Positions 1-11,110 of a stretch of DNA of 64,000 nt are shown here, one piece after another. The notes below the pieces were generated by a model, which saw only the letters and a list, made by a program, of their open reading frames with translations, did no database searches and was not told the origin of the DNA. Position 1 is the first letter of the stretch, and every line of letters begins with the position of its first letter. The DNA comes from Eunapius fragilis. Lineage: Eukaryota > Porifera > Demospongiae > Spongillida > Spongillidae. The DNA is taken from positions 2,475,362-2,539,361 of the forward strand of contig OY811982.1 in the NCBI GenBank assembly GCA_963681505.1. Reading direction: 5' to 3'. Both the position numbers and the translations under genes were made by a program.

Positions 1-603
1 TTCTCACACATCCAATTTCAGAGAAGGCTTCTCTAAATGTCTCTCCCCTGTGACGAGCAATAAATAAGAGACAATAGTACGTAAATGTATGACAAAAAGC
101 ACTCCCAAAAAAAAAACTTGCCAAGTCTTCACACAATGAGCTTCATCAATTGCTATCCCCACAAGATTCTGCTGGAACACCGGTCCAAGCAGAGCATCAT
201 GCCATCGGTCACCGTTTAGAAGTGTTTCTGGGCTAACAAAGACGAGCTGAAATTTTCCATTTTTGATGTCTTCGGTCACATCTGTCTCACACGCGTACAC
301 AGTTGTAACATTACGTTGAGACATAACCCTTACCTGATCTTTCATCAGTGCTATAAGCGGACTTACTACGACTACAATGGACTGATTATGAACCTTTCGT
401 AACACGTCGAAAGCTTTAGGTAGCAGACAATAGCAGAGGGATTTCCCGCTTCCAGTCGGTAGGCACACAAAAACATCATTCCCTCTCAAAAAGCATCTTA
501 TAGCACGCTCTTGTAACTCCTTGAGTTGTGCGTATCCTAGATGCGCAACAGCTGTACTCATCGCTTCGGTAATCGTACTCTCGCTATAAATGTTCAGCGC
601 CAT
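1..603 (-). CDS. RecQ-family DEAD/H helicase, 5' exon of a gene running off the left edge
   Basis: The minus-strand exon starts with ATG at 603 and is readable to about 118. It shows the N-terminal helicase core of a RecQ-type DNA-unwinding ATPase: a Q-motif-like region (LGYAQLKELQERAIRCFL), Walker A PTGSGKSLCY near residues 50-60, motif Ia VVSPLIALMKDQV, a VFVSPETLL block and the Walker B box IDEAHCVKTW near residue 152. Just after KTWQ the frame enters a T-run that looks like a weak splice donor (GTTTTT). Residues read beyond it are hydrophobic and not helicase-like, so they are probably intron. The second RecA lobe, zinc-binding and HRDC regions would lie left of the window. It is divergently oriented to the Death-CARD gene at 1492. 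RecQ-like genes can be multi-copy in sponges and cnidarians, so it may be a paralogue rather than the main repair helicase. Family call firm; gene integrity unknown. Confidence 0.8.
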
Positions 604-1491
604 CTCTTAACTATTAGCTAAATAAACGTTATGATGTAATTGACACATGATAAAACACCTGCCTGCAATCTGATTGGGCACGACCCAAGTTAGGTCGTGA
701 ACATGTAAACACTGGCCAAAGTAACCAGACGTACTTCTCAGAACGTTTTACTCGTCCCCAGTCCTCTCGCGTCGTTCGACAACGAAGTACGTCTGGCTTG
801 CGAGACTATGCATTGCGCAGCTTTTATGTAGGCGTGGCCTATCCGGTTGCAGAAAAAGTAATACGTAATCTCGATCCTGCATGCTAGGTGGATTAACACG
901 TAGTGTTGCTGGAAGCAAGTTTGAGCCTCGGCGATCCTTTCAGAATCCACCAAGTCTCCGTTATGGTCATTTTATATCTATTGTTATTTTTTACCTGAGC
1001 TGGCTGTGGCATTATGGCAAAAACATTACTTCTGAACAGTATTTTTGTAATGGAGTAGACATTCCCTTGTTTGTGAGAGGAACACCTGGCTTTGTGGTTC
1101 TTAACGTAATACATGGTCGTGTGGTGTGATTGCTATTAAGACATCACGTGAGATTACCACATCGCAACGACACGTAAGTTGTTGTGTGTCACCAGAGATA
1201 ATTTACCGTGTTATCAAACTTTAGAGAGTTGCATAGTATCCTGGTGCAATAGAAAAGCTGACCTCCAGTCTATGCTATTGCTAATGGCTTCCCTTTGAGG
1301 CCCGAGCGACGTTCTCTGGCGTACGTGTGCCGCTAGTGCACGCTTCCACTGTATAATCATACATGCGCTCTAAAGTATAGCCATGTACAGTTTAATGCCT
1401 TGCTTTTTGTGGATATATGCGCCATGTTAGCGTCGCTACGTGGGTGTGCCCTTTATTATATTATAGCGCACTTCACTTTCATATATGACCC
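604..1491. promoter_or_regulatory. Spacer between divergent RecQ-like and Death-CARD genes
   Basis: This 888-bp stretch separates two start codons pointing away from each other, so it probably holds both promoters. I see no long open frame with family resemblance, no clear TATA box and no recognised repeat. The position call is inference from gene orientation only. Confidence 0.35.
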
Positions 1492-1861
1492 ATGGCGGAC
1501 GAAACACCTCTTTGCGACTTACTCCGAGGTACCTGCCTGGATCAGCTGCGAGCGGAGTGCACGGACGAGCACTTGATCAAGATATCCAAATGGTTCGGTA
1601 ATTGGCGGGACTTCTCCGCCGACCTTGGCCTCACCGAAGTACAGGAGGAGGAAATAGAGGCTAGAAGGGTAGACCTGAACAGAAAGAAACTGGACATGCT
1701 CAGAATGTGGAAGAGACAGTTTACAAACAGAGCCACTTATTATAAGCTGGCTGAAGTGTTCCATGAACATAACAGAAACGACCTCGTCACCAAGCTGCAA
1801 CACCTGTTTCCTGCAGTGGAAGATGATGGTAAGCGACATACACCCTCCCCCTCATGCATCA

Positions 1862-1939
<78 letters not shown>

Positions 1940-2638
1940 AAGGACGAGAAAGCCTGGCATTACAAATACCTAATGACACTCTTCCACCTCTTGTATTTAA
2001 TCCTAGCCCCTGCAAGTGCCAATGGCAGGCCTCAGGCTCAGGCTCCCCTCGGTCCCGCTCCACCTATCCCAGTTGGCTGCATGACTGGTTCCCAGGTGCT
2101 TCAAACCAACTATTCAAAGCTAGTGGAAGGTATGCAGGACCCTGAGAGCCTGGCAGATGTCCTCTACTCCAATGGGATCATCTCAAAGAAGGTCCTGGAT
2201 GAGGTCCACCAGGAACACGGGGTGAAGAAGAAGAGCAGGGCACTGTTGGCGGCTGTCGAGCAGCAGGTCACGACCAATCCCAGTACATACAAGGTATTCA
2301 GGGCTCAAGTACTGCAAGACCGCACCCTGAGTGGTATCTGGCCTTTACTACCAGGTAAGCTGTATTTTGGGGTTTAAAGGGAACAAGGGGGGGGGGTTAT
2401 TCCATCCATGCTAGAGCAGTCATTGACCAAGGGTGTGCTTTATTTGGAGCATGTAGGGGGAAATTGTGGTTCTGCCTATGTAAACATATCAAAATAGCTC
2501 AGATCTGCTTTTAAGTAGCAAAGCATGGAAGTTAGTCGTTTGCCTACATAACAGATGTTTTGTCATATTCACCTCTCTACCTGCCTCACCCCACATACCC
2601 CACATACTGCAGCAAGTACTGCACCAGGGACCCACTGA
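1492..2638 (+). CDS. Death domain plus CARD-like protein (putative apoptosis/inflammasome-type adaptor)
   Basis: Exon 1 (1492-1828) ends at donor GTAAGC. Exon 2 (2007-2354) starts after acceptor CCTAG and ends at GTAAGC. Both junctions are phase 1 and the frame closes. A possible third exon (2613-2638, acceptor CTGCAG) adds nine residues and a TGA; that end is tentative. Residues 13-108 form a Death domain, with helix pattern DQLRAECTDEHLIKISKWFG ending at KLQHLF. Exon 2 encodes a six-helix CARD-like segment beginning NYSKLVEGMQDPESLADVLY with a central KKKSRALLAAVEQQV helix. Death and CARD domains mediate homotypic recruitment of NLRs, adaptors and caspases. The product would be about 230 aa with no enzymatic domain, similar in plan to an adaptor. 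It ends about 1.9 kb from the 3' end of the convergent NACHT-LRR gene A, which lacks such a domain. It could instead be the 5' part of a longer gene if exon 3 is wrong. Confidence 0.72.
1866..1937. repeat. (CA)n microsatellite in intron 1 of the Death-CARD gene
   Basis: About 35 near-perfect CA units lie between the donor at 1829 and the acceptor at 2006. The intron is only 178 bp, so length changes here would alter most of it. Confidence 0.95.
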
Positions 2639-4565
2639 GATTGGCCATCAGTACAGGAAGCCTGGAACCCACAAAGGTTGGGTAAATCCTATTTTAATGT
2701 CTGTTCTATCTTCATTGGCTGCTTCTGCCTTCCCTTGTGCAGGAGAGACATATGAAATGTTTTTGTTTGTTTTTTTTTTTTTTTTTTTGGACTCGTGGAA
2801 TTATTGGTTTTGTATTGTTTCTACATCTATGCCTATTGCATTCTACATGTGCTGGAGTCAATTAGTGTGGCATTAATTAACAGAGCTCGTTAGACCCCCC
2901 CCCCCCCCCCCCCCAAAGGCCCACGTGGTTTTTCAACCGTCAAGGATGTGCTACCAGTAGCACAGTATTGTGGTGAGTGCTATACTGGATGATGGTGCAT
3001 CAAACATGGTAGGTTTCAGAGAAGGTGATGCTACCCCCCCCCCCTCCCCCCACACCCCACTTCTCTTGCTGGAAATGAGGAAAAGAGCAGTATTACATAC
3101 AGCTATGGTCATGCATTTAACTGGCACTTGGAGATTCAATGAAACAGTCTAATGTTTCTAAAGATGCTGCTATTGGAATTATTGCATCAAAATTCAGAGC
3201 AACGCCCTTGACAGTCAGAGAAGATGCTGTAGGAAGCATCATTAAAAAAAAAACTACAATATTGTTTTCTAACAGTTGTGGAATGAATGTCTCCCAACCC
3301 AGCTTGATCCTGATGAGAAAGACAGGATAATTGGTGTGCATGCAAAAAATGGCTACCTTTTGGGCTTAACCTTGCCATATGAAAGTCCTCCAGAAAACTG
3401 ATAAACTTTACAATAGCAGCCAATGATCTGACTGCATGCTGAAGGGCATTCGTTGACTGAGTGCACTTTGATGACACTCATGTCCATGCACACTACAGAC
3501 TATACTATTTTACTTTCAGTCCACTGCTTCAGTGATCAATGATCATGAAGTGCTTGAAGATGTCCTTGCCGAGTATTGTACATGTTTATTGAATGACATT
3601 ATACACTAACCAAGAAAGCCTTTTGTTAATAGATTTTAATACAGAGGATCTGATGATCATCAGGGATTGAATCGTCTGACTTTCACCGTAGCCAGTTTGG
3701 TCATTGTACATTAATGTTTATTATTTATTAATAATGCATCAAATAATTTTATTAAATGTACAATTGCAATTTTGTTTAACGGGTTAGTAAATTTGATATT
3801 TCTTATGGTAATGCACGTCAATGTATAATCTCCAAACGTCCCTATTTTAAAAAGGACACTTGTCTTTACATGAGGATGAGATTGAAATCCAAGAACTATG
3901 TATGGGCTCTGTGGCTATAATATATAACTGATAGGAAGCAGACAAGGAATTTTAGAGAAACAGAAGGCAATCAAGTAAGCACACCATTTGAAAATGCTTT
4001 GCAAGTTGACAGCGATAATGCCAATAGTATCAGAGAGGCCATACATGTTAATAGAATCAGACATTTGTATTCCATGTAAACGATTTTAATGTTGAATCAT
4101 ATGTCTGATTCTCAATGTGTAGCAAGGCTCAGGCATCCAGCTTTCAGAAAACATAAGATTGTTGTACTTCGTCATTCATAATAATGTATGGAAAACCCAT
4201 GTGTACAGCCCCCAAGTGCATATTCTTTAAGTTGATAGTTCTATTCTTTTCTACATGAAGAAATGAAATGAGCTGAGGATCATTTCATTTCTATATCATT
4301 TATTTTACCTTTAGAATATAAAGACACATCAGTTTAGGCAAGCTACCTTTGTGTAGATAATTGCATGTGTAGATAATTACCTGTGCAGATAGCTACTCAT
4401 CCATTTGAGAAGAAAACAAACTGCCATCTATACTATGACATACACACAAATGCACATACAGGAATGCTGCCTGCAGAGGTTAGGATATCCATGGATATCT
4501 TAGGGCACCTCATGGTGGGGCTATGCAGTGGGATCTCGATTCATCACCAAACATCTTGTCCACAC
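2639..4565. other. Convergent intergenic region with homopolymers and no clear gene
   Basis: It lies between the ends of the Death-CARD gene and NACHT-LRR gene A. It has a T-tract near 2769-2788, a C-tract near 2896-2914 and a second C-rich run near 3036-3050. A short plus-strand frame at 3139-3330 has ordinary composition but no family resemblance and no start support. The rest is AT-rich; I see nothing else that can be supported. Confidence 0.4.
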
Positions 4566-7500
4566 TTATTCAGCAGAACCTTGTCCAATGGAATTGCTGT
4601 CAATGTCAATCTTGAAGTGCCGTCCTCTATTGCTTATCACTCTAATCAGCTCTGTGGCTACGTCCTTACTAAGGCCACACCCACGCAAGACCAGCTCAGA
4701 GAGTGTGGAGTTGGTACGTAGGGCAGCCGCTGGAAAAGGATAACAGGAACCATTATCAGGTGATGTTTGAAGACGTAGTCGTAATATGTTATATAGTGCT
4801 TGGTAAAAAAAAAAGCTAAAGATTCAAAATTGAAGCCTTTCTGATAGAAATGAAGCATTGAATGCATCCTTTTGTTATCATTGACAGAAGCGTCAATAGA
4901 ATTAAACAATTGGCATAGAAAAACTAAATCTAAATGCACATCACAGTCAATAGGGTTAAGCATGGACGCTCAAAGGGCAAGATTTTTTGCAGCTGCAAAA
5001 TCCACATACTAGTTGGAATAAACTGCTGATAAGCATATACAGACAGGATTAACATACATAGTAGGAGGGGCTTGCTCAAAGGTAGGAGGAGCTTGCTCAA
5101 AGGTAGGAGGAGGTTGCTCAAAGGTAGGAGGGGCTTGCTCAAAGGTAGGAGGGGCTTGCTCAAAGGGTAGGAGGGGCTTGCTCAAAGGGTAGGAGGGGCT
5201 TACTCAAAGGTAGGAGGGGCTTGCTCAAAGGTAGGAGGAGGTTGCTCAAAGGTAGGAGGGGCTTGCTCAAAGGTAGGAGGGGCTTGCTCAAAGGGTAGGA
5301 GGGGCTTGCTCAAAGGTAGGAGGGGCTTGCTCAAAGGTAGGAGGGGCTTGCTCAAAGGTAGGAGGGGCTTGCTCAAAGGTAGGAGGGGCTTGCTCAAAGG
5401 GTAGGAGGGGCTTACTCAAAGGTAGGAGGGGCTTGCTCAAAGGTAGGAGGGGCTTGCTCAAAGGTAGGAGGGGCTTGCTCAAAGGGTAGGAGGGGCTTAC
5501 TCAAAGGTAGGAGGGGCTTGCTCAAAAGTAGGAGGGGCTTACTGAAAAGCATCCCCCCCCCCCTCACACTCACATACACACACGTCTCGTACCTATGAGA
5601 TTTGCTCCAGTATCACCTATGTCATTGTGAGAGAGAACTAAGGAGAGTAGTGTGTGGTCGGTCTTCAGAACGTCCGCCAGGCTCTCAATCCCCTTGCTGG
5701 TGATGAGACATTCCTCCAGTAGCAGTGTTTGAATGCTATGATTACCTCTCATGGCTTTCACTAAAAGGTGGTATGAAAATGTTTGTAAAATAATTGTATA
5801 TATTATTACTATTTTACAACTATTTCTACAAAAAACGCAACCCGCTTCAAACAAGACTCCTGATGACTTGATCCGTAGCATTGAACAAAGAGAACACAAA
5901 ATGCATGAGCAGTTTAGTTTGACGTCGTAACTATGAAAACCATTTGGTTGTGTTAACAACAAAAAGGTACTGCCCATATTTGTACCTGGTCTCTGCATTT
6001 TTCATGACCTCCCATAACTCGGGATAGGAACACTTTTCATGAAGAATGCAAATTACACCAACATTATTAGCGTCAGAATTGATCAAGATACTAGTACCTG
6101 TCTATGATCAAATAGTTTATCCATTAAAGGATTGACACATATTAAAACACAATAGAAATCCAAACCATATCTCATCATTGAGGTCCAAATTCACCACTTT
6201 CATAGATGTGGGGATTAAAAAGAAGTGTACTGACTGCTCAGATGAACACTAACAAGGAAGCTTCAGAGGGGAGAGGTAGTCATATCATAAAACCGATGGC
6301 TTTAAGAAAAGCCAGTACCGATGGGAGCAGATACCAATGGGAGTACATGTAGATACCGATGGGAGCAGGTACCAATGGGAGTACATGTAGGTACCGATGG
6401 GAGCAGGTACCAATGGGAGCAGGTACCAATGGGAGCAGGTACCAACGGGAGCAGGTAGGCCTATGTATCAGGATTGGAAATGGTAAAGATTACAGGATAC
6501 ATCCACACTTTCGTGATACCGTAAAATGTCTGCTGCAAATATACTTTGATAGAGGACTACCATAGAGACATTCCTAGAATGAATTGGTATCTAATGATGC
6601 AGCAAAGGTCATACATGACTCCTTTGCCAATGACCACCATATGGTCAGGACAAGTTGAAGAGCTTTGCCAATTGTCGGTATATTTGAGAAACATGGCTAT
6701 CTCAAAGAGTAAAAAGACTTTTGACAATAAGTAGAGGCATTTTTGGAGCAAATTCCATGCAACACAAATATCTGAGCTTCAACCCAAACGAAACTTGTGA
6801 GCCATTTTCTCTAATAAGACACAAGTGGCGTGATCAAGCCATTCAATATGCATCCCTGATTCAATATATGTATTTAAAATTTCTAGAATCCTAATCAAAA
6901 GTAAATTAAAAAGTACACTTTTTGGATCATTAGCTGGCATATTCACGATCTATGTCAAAACCCTTCGTAAAGATAACCACTACGCAATCAGGTGGCAGCT
7001 ACCATCGCTCGCTAGCTCAACTGAATCTTTTTTTTTTTTTTTAAAAGAACAGCTAAACGATTTTAAGGTATCAAAGAGGCCGTCCCCACACAGTTATAGG
7101 TTACACAACACAAAAAAGCTCTTTATGCAAGGATGCTCAACGCCTCACACGCCCACTAGAAGATTGCACGGTCATGTAACATTACATAACGTCATCTAAA
7201 TGCATATACATGTACTATGCAGCAGCTCACACATTAGCTATTTAGACATTCGCATATCAGCACTAATAATTACATTCACACGTTTCTTTGCAAATGCCAT
7301 CGACCCGTGCCACTAACCATCTAATGATTTACACTCGGCGAAATCGTTACATGACTTTGCTAAAAAAATAACCTAACAGCTTCTTGCGAATGTAATGTGT
7401 GTGCCACAACTATACCGTATAATGGCATCATGACTTGTAATGAATGCTGATTTAACACAGTTAATAACCATACAGCAGATAGTTCCGAGAACGAAATCCC

Positions 7501-10397
7501 AGGTAAATAATCAATCTCTGCGATAAAGTAGGTTCAAGGCAACGTGGTGCACAAAGTAATGAGCTTCTATAAATGAAACAATACTACATGTATACGGGCA
7601 CACATATAGGACGTTATAGTGTACGTGTTACATATATAGGCACTCATTGACGAAAGCATCCTTCATTGCCTTGAAATACAATATCTATCCAACTTCAGGA
7701 TGAGAATGAGAATGATTTTATTTACTTGTTGCCTTCATTAACTAGTGGTTCAGCTTAGGGTTAGCGATGGGGTTATGGCTTACCAATGTACCCCAGCCCA
7801 GGGTCAGTGATGGGGTTATGGCTTACCAATGTACCCCAGCCCAGGGTCAGCGATGGGGTTATGGCTTACCAATGTACCCCAGCCCAGGGTCAGCAATGGG
7901 GTTATGGCTTACCAATGTACCCCAGCCCAGGGTCAGCGATGGGGTTATGGCTTACCAATGTACCCCAGCCCAGGGTCAGTGATGGGGTTATGGCTTACCA
8001 ATGTACCCCAGCCCAGGGTCAGTGATGGGGTTATGGCTTACCAATGTACCCCAGCCCAGGGTTAGTGATGGGGTTATGGCTTACCAATGTACCCCAGCCC
8101 AGGGTCAGCAATGGGGTTATGGCTTACCAATGTACCCCAGCCCAGGGTCAGCGATGGGGTTATGGCTGAGGTCCAAAGTGGACACCAGGGAAAAGCAGCA
8201 CCTCTGACTGCTGTCCAATGCGCGTGACATCATGGCCACACCCCTCTCGTTGATCCTGCACTTCTTAAATTCCTGCCTGCTCCACATCTTCCCGCTGTTG
8301 ACCATGCAGTAGCCAATCACATAGCAGTCCAGCAAACCCAGTATGGAGCGGGGTTGGATGCAGTGGCCCTCAGACAACATTAAACTGAAAGCAGTACGCA
8401 GCTCTTGCGGCGACTGAAACTCAAACGCATAGTACATGAACTCCAGGTGGTCAGATGAGATGGAACGAAAGAACTTCATGTCCAGGGTGTTGAACGCGAT
8501 GGACCACACAGAAGTGGGCTGGGGGATTTCCCCGCTCTTTCCCGCTATGTACCGCAGTACAGGCAGCATGTGGGACTGTTGGCAGATGTCTGCAATCAGG
8601 CTGGGTCGCCTGAAGGCATACGTGTTTGCCATCACGTGGTGAGCAGCCAGGTAGTCCTGGAGGTGTCTGTGGTGGAAACGGTGGGTGTGGCCATCGTGAT
8701 AGAGGGTTGGTACGACCTCCATTAGGCCTAGCCCCGAGGAGGATAGGGGGGAGGGGGGGGGGGGGGGGGCGGGGGGGGGGGGGCGGGGAAGGGAGGGAAC
8801 ATGTAACATTATTGTGCCCAAATGAACCTAGAAGCACATACCCAGTGTCAACAATTCATTGGCCACGCCCCTGTGCACGCTTTTCCTTTCCAAAGACAGG
8901 TCATAGGCAAGCTTCGAGATCTGGTTCAGCAGGTTTTGGGTGTCCCTGGGCAAACGGCTGAGCTTCCTCTCACCTTGGGGACAGATTCCCAATGACTTTG
9001 TGATGCAGAAGAACACGTAGTAATCATGGAGTTGTGTCAAGGTCTTGGGGAGGGTCACGCCCCCCAGCTGGGAGTATAGCTGGACCACAGCAGCGCAGTA
9101 CAGTGGGACATGCATGACCAGACGTATGGCTGGATTGGCTTCCAGGTAGTCCATAAAATCCGTCACCATGGCCTCGTTCCAATTCAAGGATGACGTATAG
9201 TGGATGATGTCATCATCATTGAAACCCGTCACCTCGATGTGTTGGAAGGCCTGGGTACCCTGGAGGAAAATCTCTCGGAAGACCATGGGGGTGTATCGAG
9301 AGGTGACCAGAATGGTGGCTCGTTCCAACACCTTGCAGTTGATGATGTCGGCGTATATTGATTTCCACTGGACCTCCAGTGGGAGGTCGCTGTACCCATC
9401 CAGTGCAAGGAGGCAACCTTGGCCACACCCCTCCACTATCCAGCGAGCCACGGCCTGGTCAAGATGGTGCACCAGGTCAGTTACGGCTGTGGCCGAGTGG
9501 TAGCGAGTGTCCTGGAGGTTCAGCCTCAGGAAGAGGGTGTGGCCTGAAAAGAGCATTCCCTTACTCCACTCTAAGGTGAGGCGTTGGAGAAGGTGGGACT
9601 TCCCCATGCCATGTCCCCCCTCCACCAGGATGAGACGAGGTGACGTGCCGTCTTCTAAGGTGCCCACCTATATGAGAGGGGAGGGGACGGGAGGGAGGGG
9701 AAGGAAGGAGAGGGGAGGCGAGGGGAGGGGAGGGGAGGGGGGGAGGGGAGGGGAGGGGAGGGGAGGGGAGGGGAGGGGAGGGGAGGGGAGGGAGGGGAGG
9801 GAAGGGGAGGGGAGGGGAGGTGAGGGGAGATGAGGGAGGTGAGGGGAGGGAGGGGAGTGGTGGGAGGGGAGGTGGGGGAGGGGTGGGGATGGAGGAGATT
9901 GGATGGGATGGGATGAGATGGCAGGTTAGTGGAGGTGAGTAATCGAAGGAGAGGGGAGGGAGATGGAGGGGGAGAGGGAGAGGGAGGTGGAGAGGGAGAG
10001 GGAGAGGTGGGACAGTAGAGAAGGAACCAGGAAGGAGGGAGGACAGAAGGGGAGAGAGAGAAATAGGATGAGGTAGAAGGGAAGGGTGGCCGGACGGAAG
10101 GGAGAGATAGAGGAGTTGTAGAGAGAGGGGGCGTACTTCTGGTATCTGTACCTGGCTTAGTAGCAGTGATCTCTTCGGTTTCATGATGTCTTCGTCACAT
10201 CCGCGCAGTGTAGACCGCGTGAAGCGGTCCATGGCCTCATATCTCAACTCGTTCTGGCTCACCACGAGTGCTAAGTGCAAATCCTTCGGAAGTCCCGGGG
10301 GAGCCTGTATCCAGGAGGCGGAGAAGCTTCTGGGAACTTCGTGGGTGTAGATATCTCTGAGTTCGCTGGCGTATCTGGAGACAATGAGGCTAGCCAT
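4566..10397 (-). CDS. NACHT-LRR (NLR-like) receptor, gene A
   Basis: Five minus-strand exons can be placed: 10397-10152, 9667-8842, 8727-8128, 5754-5593 and 4729-4566. All junctions are GT-AG, phases are 0,1,1,1, and the sum of 1998 nt gives 665 aa plus TAA. Exon 1 is the pre-NACHT region with the sponge/cnidarian-type motif LALVV...EAMDRFTRSTLRG. Exon 2 is the NACHT ATPase: P-loop GGHGMGKSHLL, Walker B LLALDGYSD and an LVTSRYTP sensor motif. Exon 3 opens with the NLR helical motif FHHRHLQDYLAAHHV and ends in LRR sequence LDLSHNPIADPG. Exons 4 and 5 add RNH1-type LRRs (TLLLEECLITSKGIESLADV; STLSELVLRGCGLS). There is no N-terminal Death, CARD, DED or TIR domain. By family knowledge it is a cytosolic danger or microbe sensor that oligomerises with nucleotide. 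It is the head-to-head paralogue of gene B, lacking small blocks (for example five residues in NACHT) and carrying eleven extra residues in exon 3. Confidence 0.86.
5060..5557. repeat. 21/22-bp minisatellite in gene A intron 4
   Basis: About 23 tandem copies of a unit like GGTAGGAGGGGCTTGCTCAAA, with a 22-bp variant carrying an extra G. It sits between LRR exons 4 and 5. The equivalent intron of gene B (15855-17387) has no such array, so it arose or expanded after the paralogues split. Confidence 0.93.
5826..6100. mobile_element. Diverged E-family terminal-repeat remnant in gene A intron 3
   Basis: Just upstream of exon 4 the sequence carries the order of blocks seen in the terminal inverted repeats at 47051-47541 and 49343-49865: AAAAAACGCAACCCGCTTC, GACTCCTGATGA, a GTACCTGGTC block, then AACTCGGGATAGGAACACTT and a GCAAATTACACCAA block. 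It is much more diverged than the copies at 47-50 kb, so it is an older relic. No partner repeat is visible nearby. Confidence 0.6.
6316..6455. repeat. 16-bp-based minisatellite in gene A intron 3
   Basis: Roughly eight imperfect copies of GGTACCAATGGGAGCA, some extended with TACATGTAG. Between this and 7750 the intron is AT-rich and I recognise nothing further. Confidence 0.8.
7751..8167. repeat. 43-bp tandem array copying the exon 3 / intron 3 boundary of gene A
   Basis: Nine full 43-bp units (7781-8167) plus a partial one at 7751-7780. Read on the minus strand, the first unit (8167-8125) is the real end of exon 3, encoding SHNPIADPGLGYIG, with the donor GTAAGC. Each further unit repeats that coding end and the donor downstream in the intron. 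Gene B has the same array with only four full units and one partial. Confidence 0.95.
8746..8790. repeat. G-rich tract in gene A intron 2
   Basis: A run of about 40 G with few interruptions lies only about 20-60 bp from the exon 3 acceptor. On the coding strand it is poly-C and would act as a polypyrimidine tract. It could form a G-quadruplex on the opposite strand. Confidence 0.8.
9672..10140. repeat. Polypurine (GGGGA-rich) intron 1 of gene A
   Basis: Nearly the whole 484-bp intron is purine-rich on the plus strand, built from AGGGG-like units. On the coding strand it is C/T-rich. Gene B intron 1 (11384-11668) has a shorter C/T-rich end, so the compositional bias predates the duplication but has expanded in A. 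Confidence 0.85.
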
Positions 10398-11110
10398 TAG
10401 TTACATGAAGTATAGTAATACGCAACGGTAGGCTCGTAAATGAAACAATTGTTTGCGGCGCACGAAAAAAAAACGCACCTCATATGACGTCACTATTGGA
10501 GGGCGTAGCATTATAAAAATAAACAAAACCCCACCCTAGTGACGTAACGATGCAATTGAAACTGGTCAGGGGACCACATGGCTTTATGGGAGCATGTATA
10601 GCCAGCCACTGCATAGCGGCTAAATGGGAGCATGCATAGCCAGCCACCTGCATGCATAGTGGCTAAATGGGAGCATGTATAGCCAGCCGCCTGCATAGCA
10701 GCTAAATGGGAGCATGCATAGCCAGCCACCTGCATGCATAGTGGCTAAATGGGAGCATGTATAGCCAGCCACCTGCATAGCAGCTAAATGGGACAAATCT
10801 GTGCTGAAACATGTGCAGAGTCGGCGCGACTATTATATGCCCTAGCTGGGCTGGGTCGTGGTAGCGCCGCATGTGCATACTTCCCATGACTAGAAGTAGG
10901 TAGTCGATGTTTGTTTACAATATATACATGACATAGTAAACATGACCTCGCGGGGGGCAGACCGGTATGCATGCCAATTACATGCACTTGTTGATCCAAT
11001 TAAATACGAGAGGGTACGGCTCCGTTTTTCCAATTCAAGCCAGGTTTAACCAGCGGGTAATCAATGAATTGTTTATCCCCTCCGGATAAATTATTCAGGA
11101 ATAATGAACA
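10398..11110. promoter_or_regulatory. Shared 713-bp spacer between head-to-head NACHT-LRR genes
   Basis: The two start codons face away from each other across this spacer, so it must hold both 5' UTRs and promoters, probably a bidirectional promoter. It contains a minisatellite (10588-10790). Apart from short CT-rich or AT-rich patches I see no TATA box that I would assign. Confidence 0.55.
10588..10790. repeat. 39/43-bp alternating minisatellite in the NLR-pair spacer
   Basis: Five copies of a unit around GGGAGCATGTATAGCCAGCC. Copies alternate between a 39-bp form (CCTGCATAGCAGC) and a 43-bp form (CCTGCATGCATAGTGGC), giving an 82-bp higher-order period. The position in a putative bidirectional promoter makes copy number a candidate source of expression variation. 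Confidence 0.88.

Noticed and set aside
5060-5557. SKPLLPL-repeat frames on the minus strand
   Set aside because: They are translations of a 21/22-bp minisatellite in an intron, and the mixed unit lengths break the frame.
9561-10138. Pro/Ser/Leu-rich extension joining gene A exons 1 and 2
   Set aside because: The frame crosses the C/T-rich intron. Good GT-AG sites at 10151 and 9668 restore the alignment with gene B.
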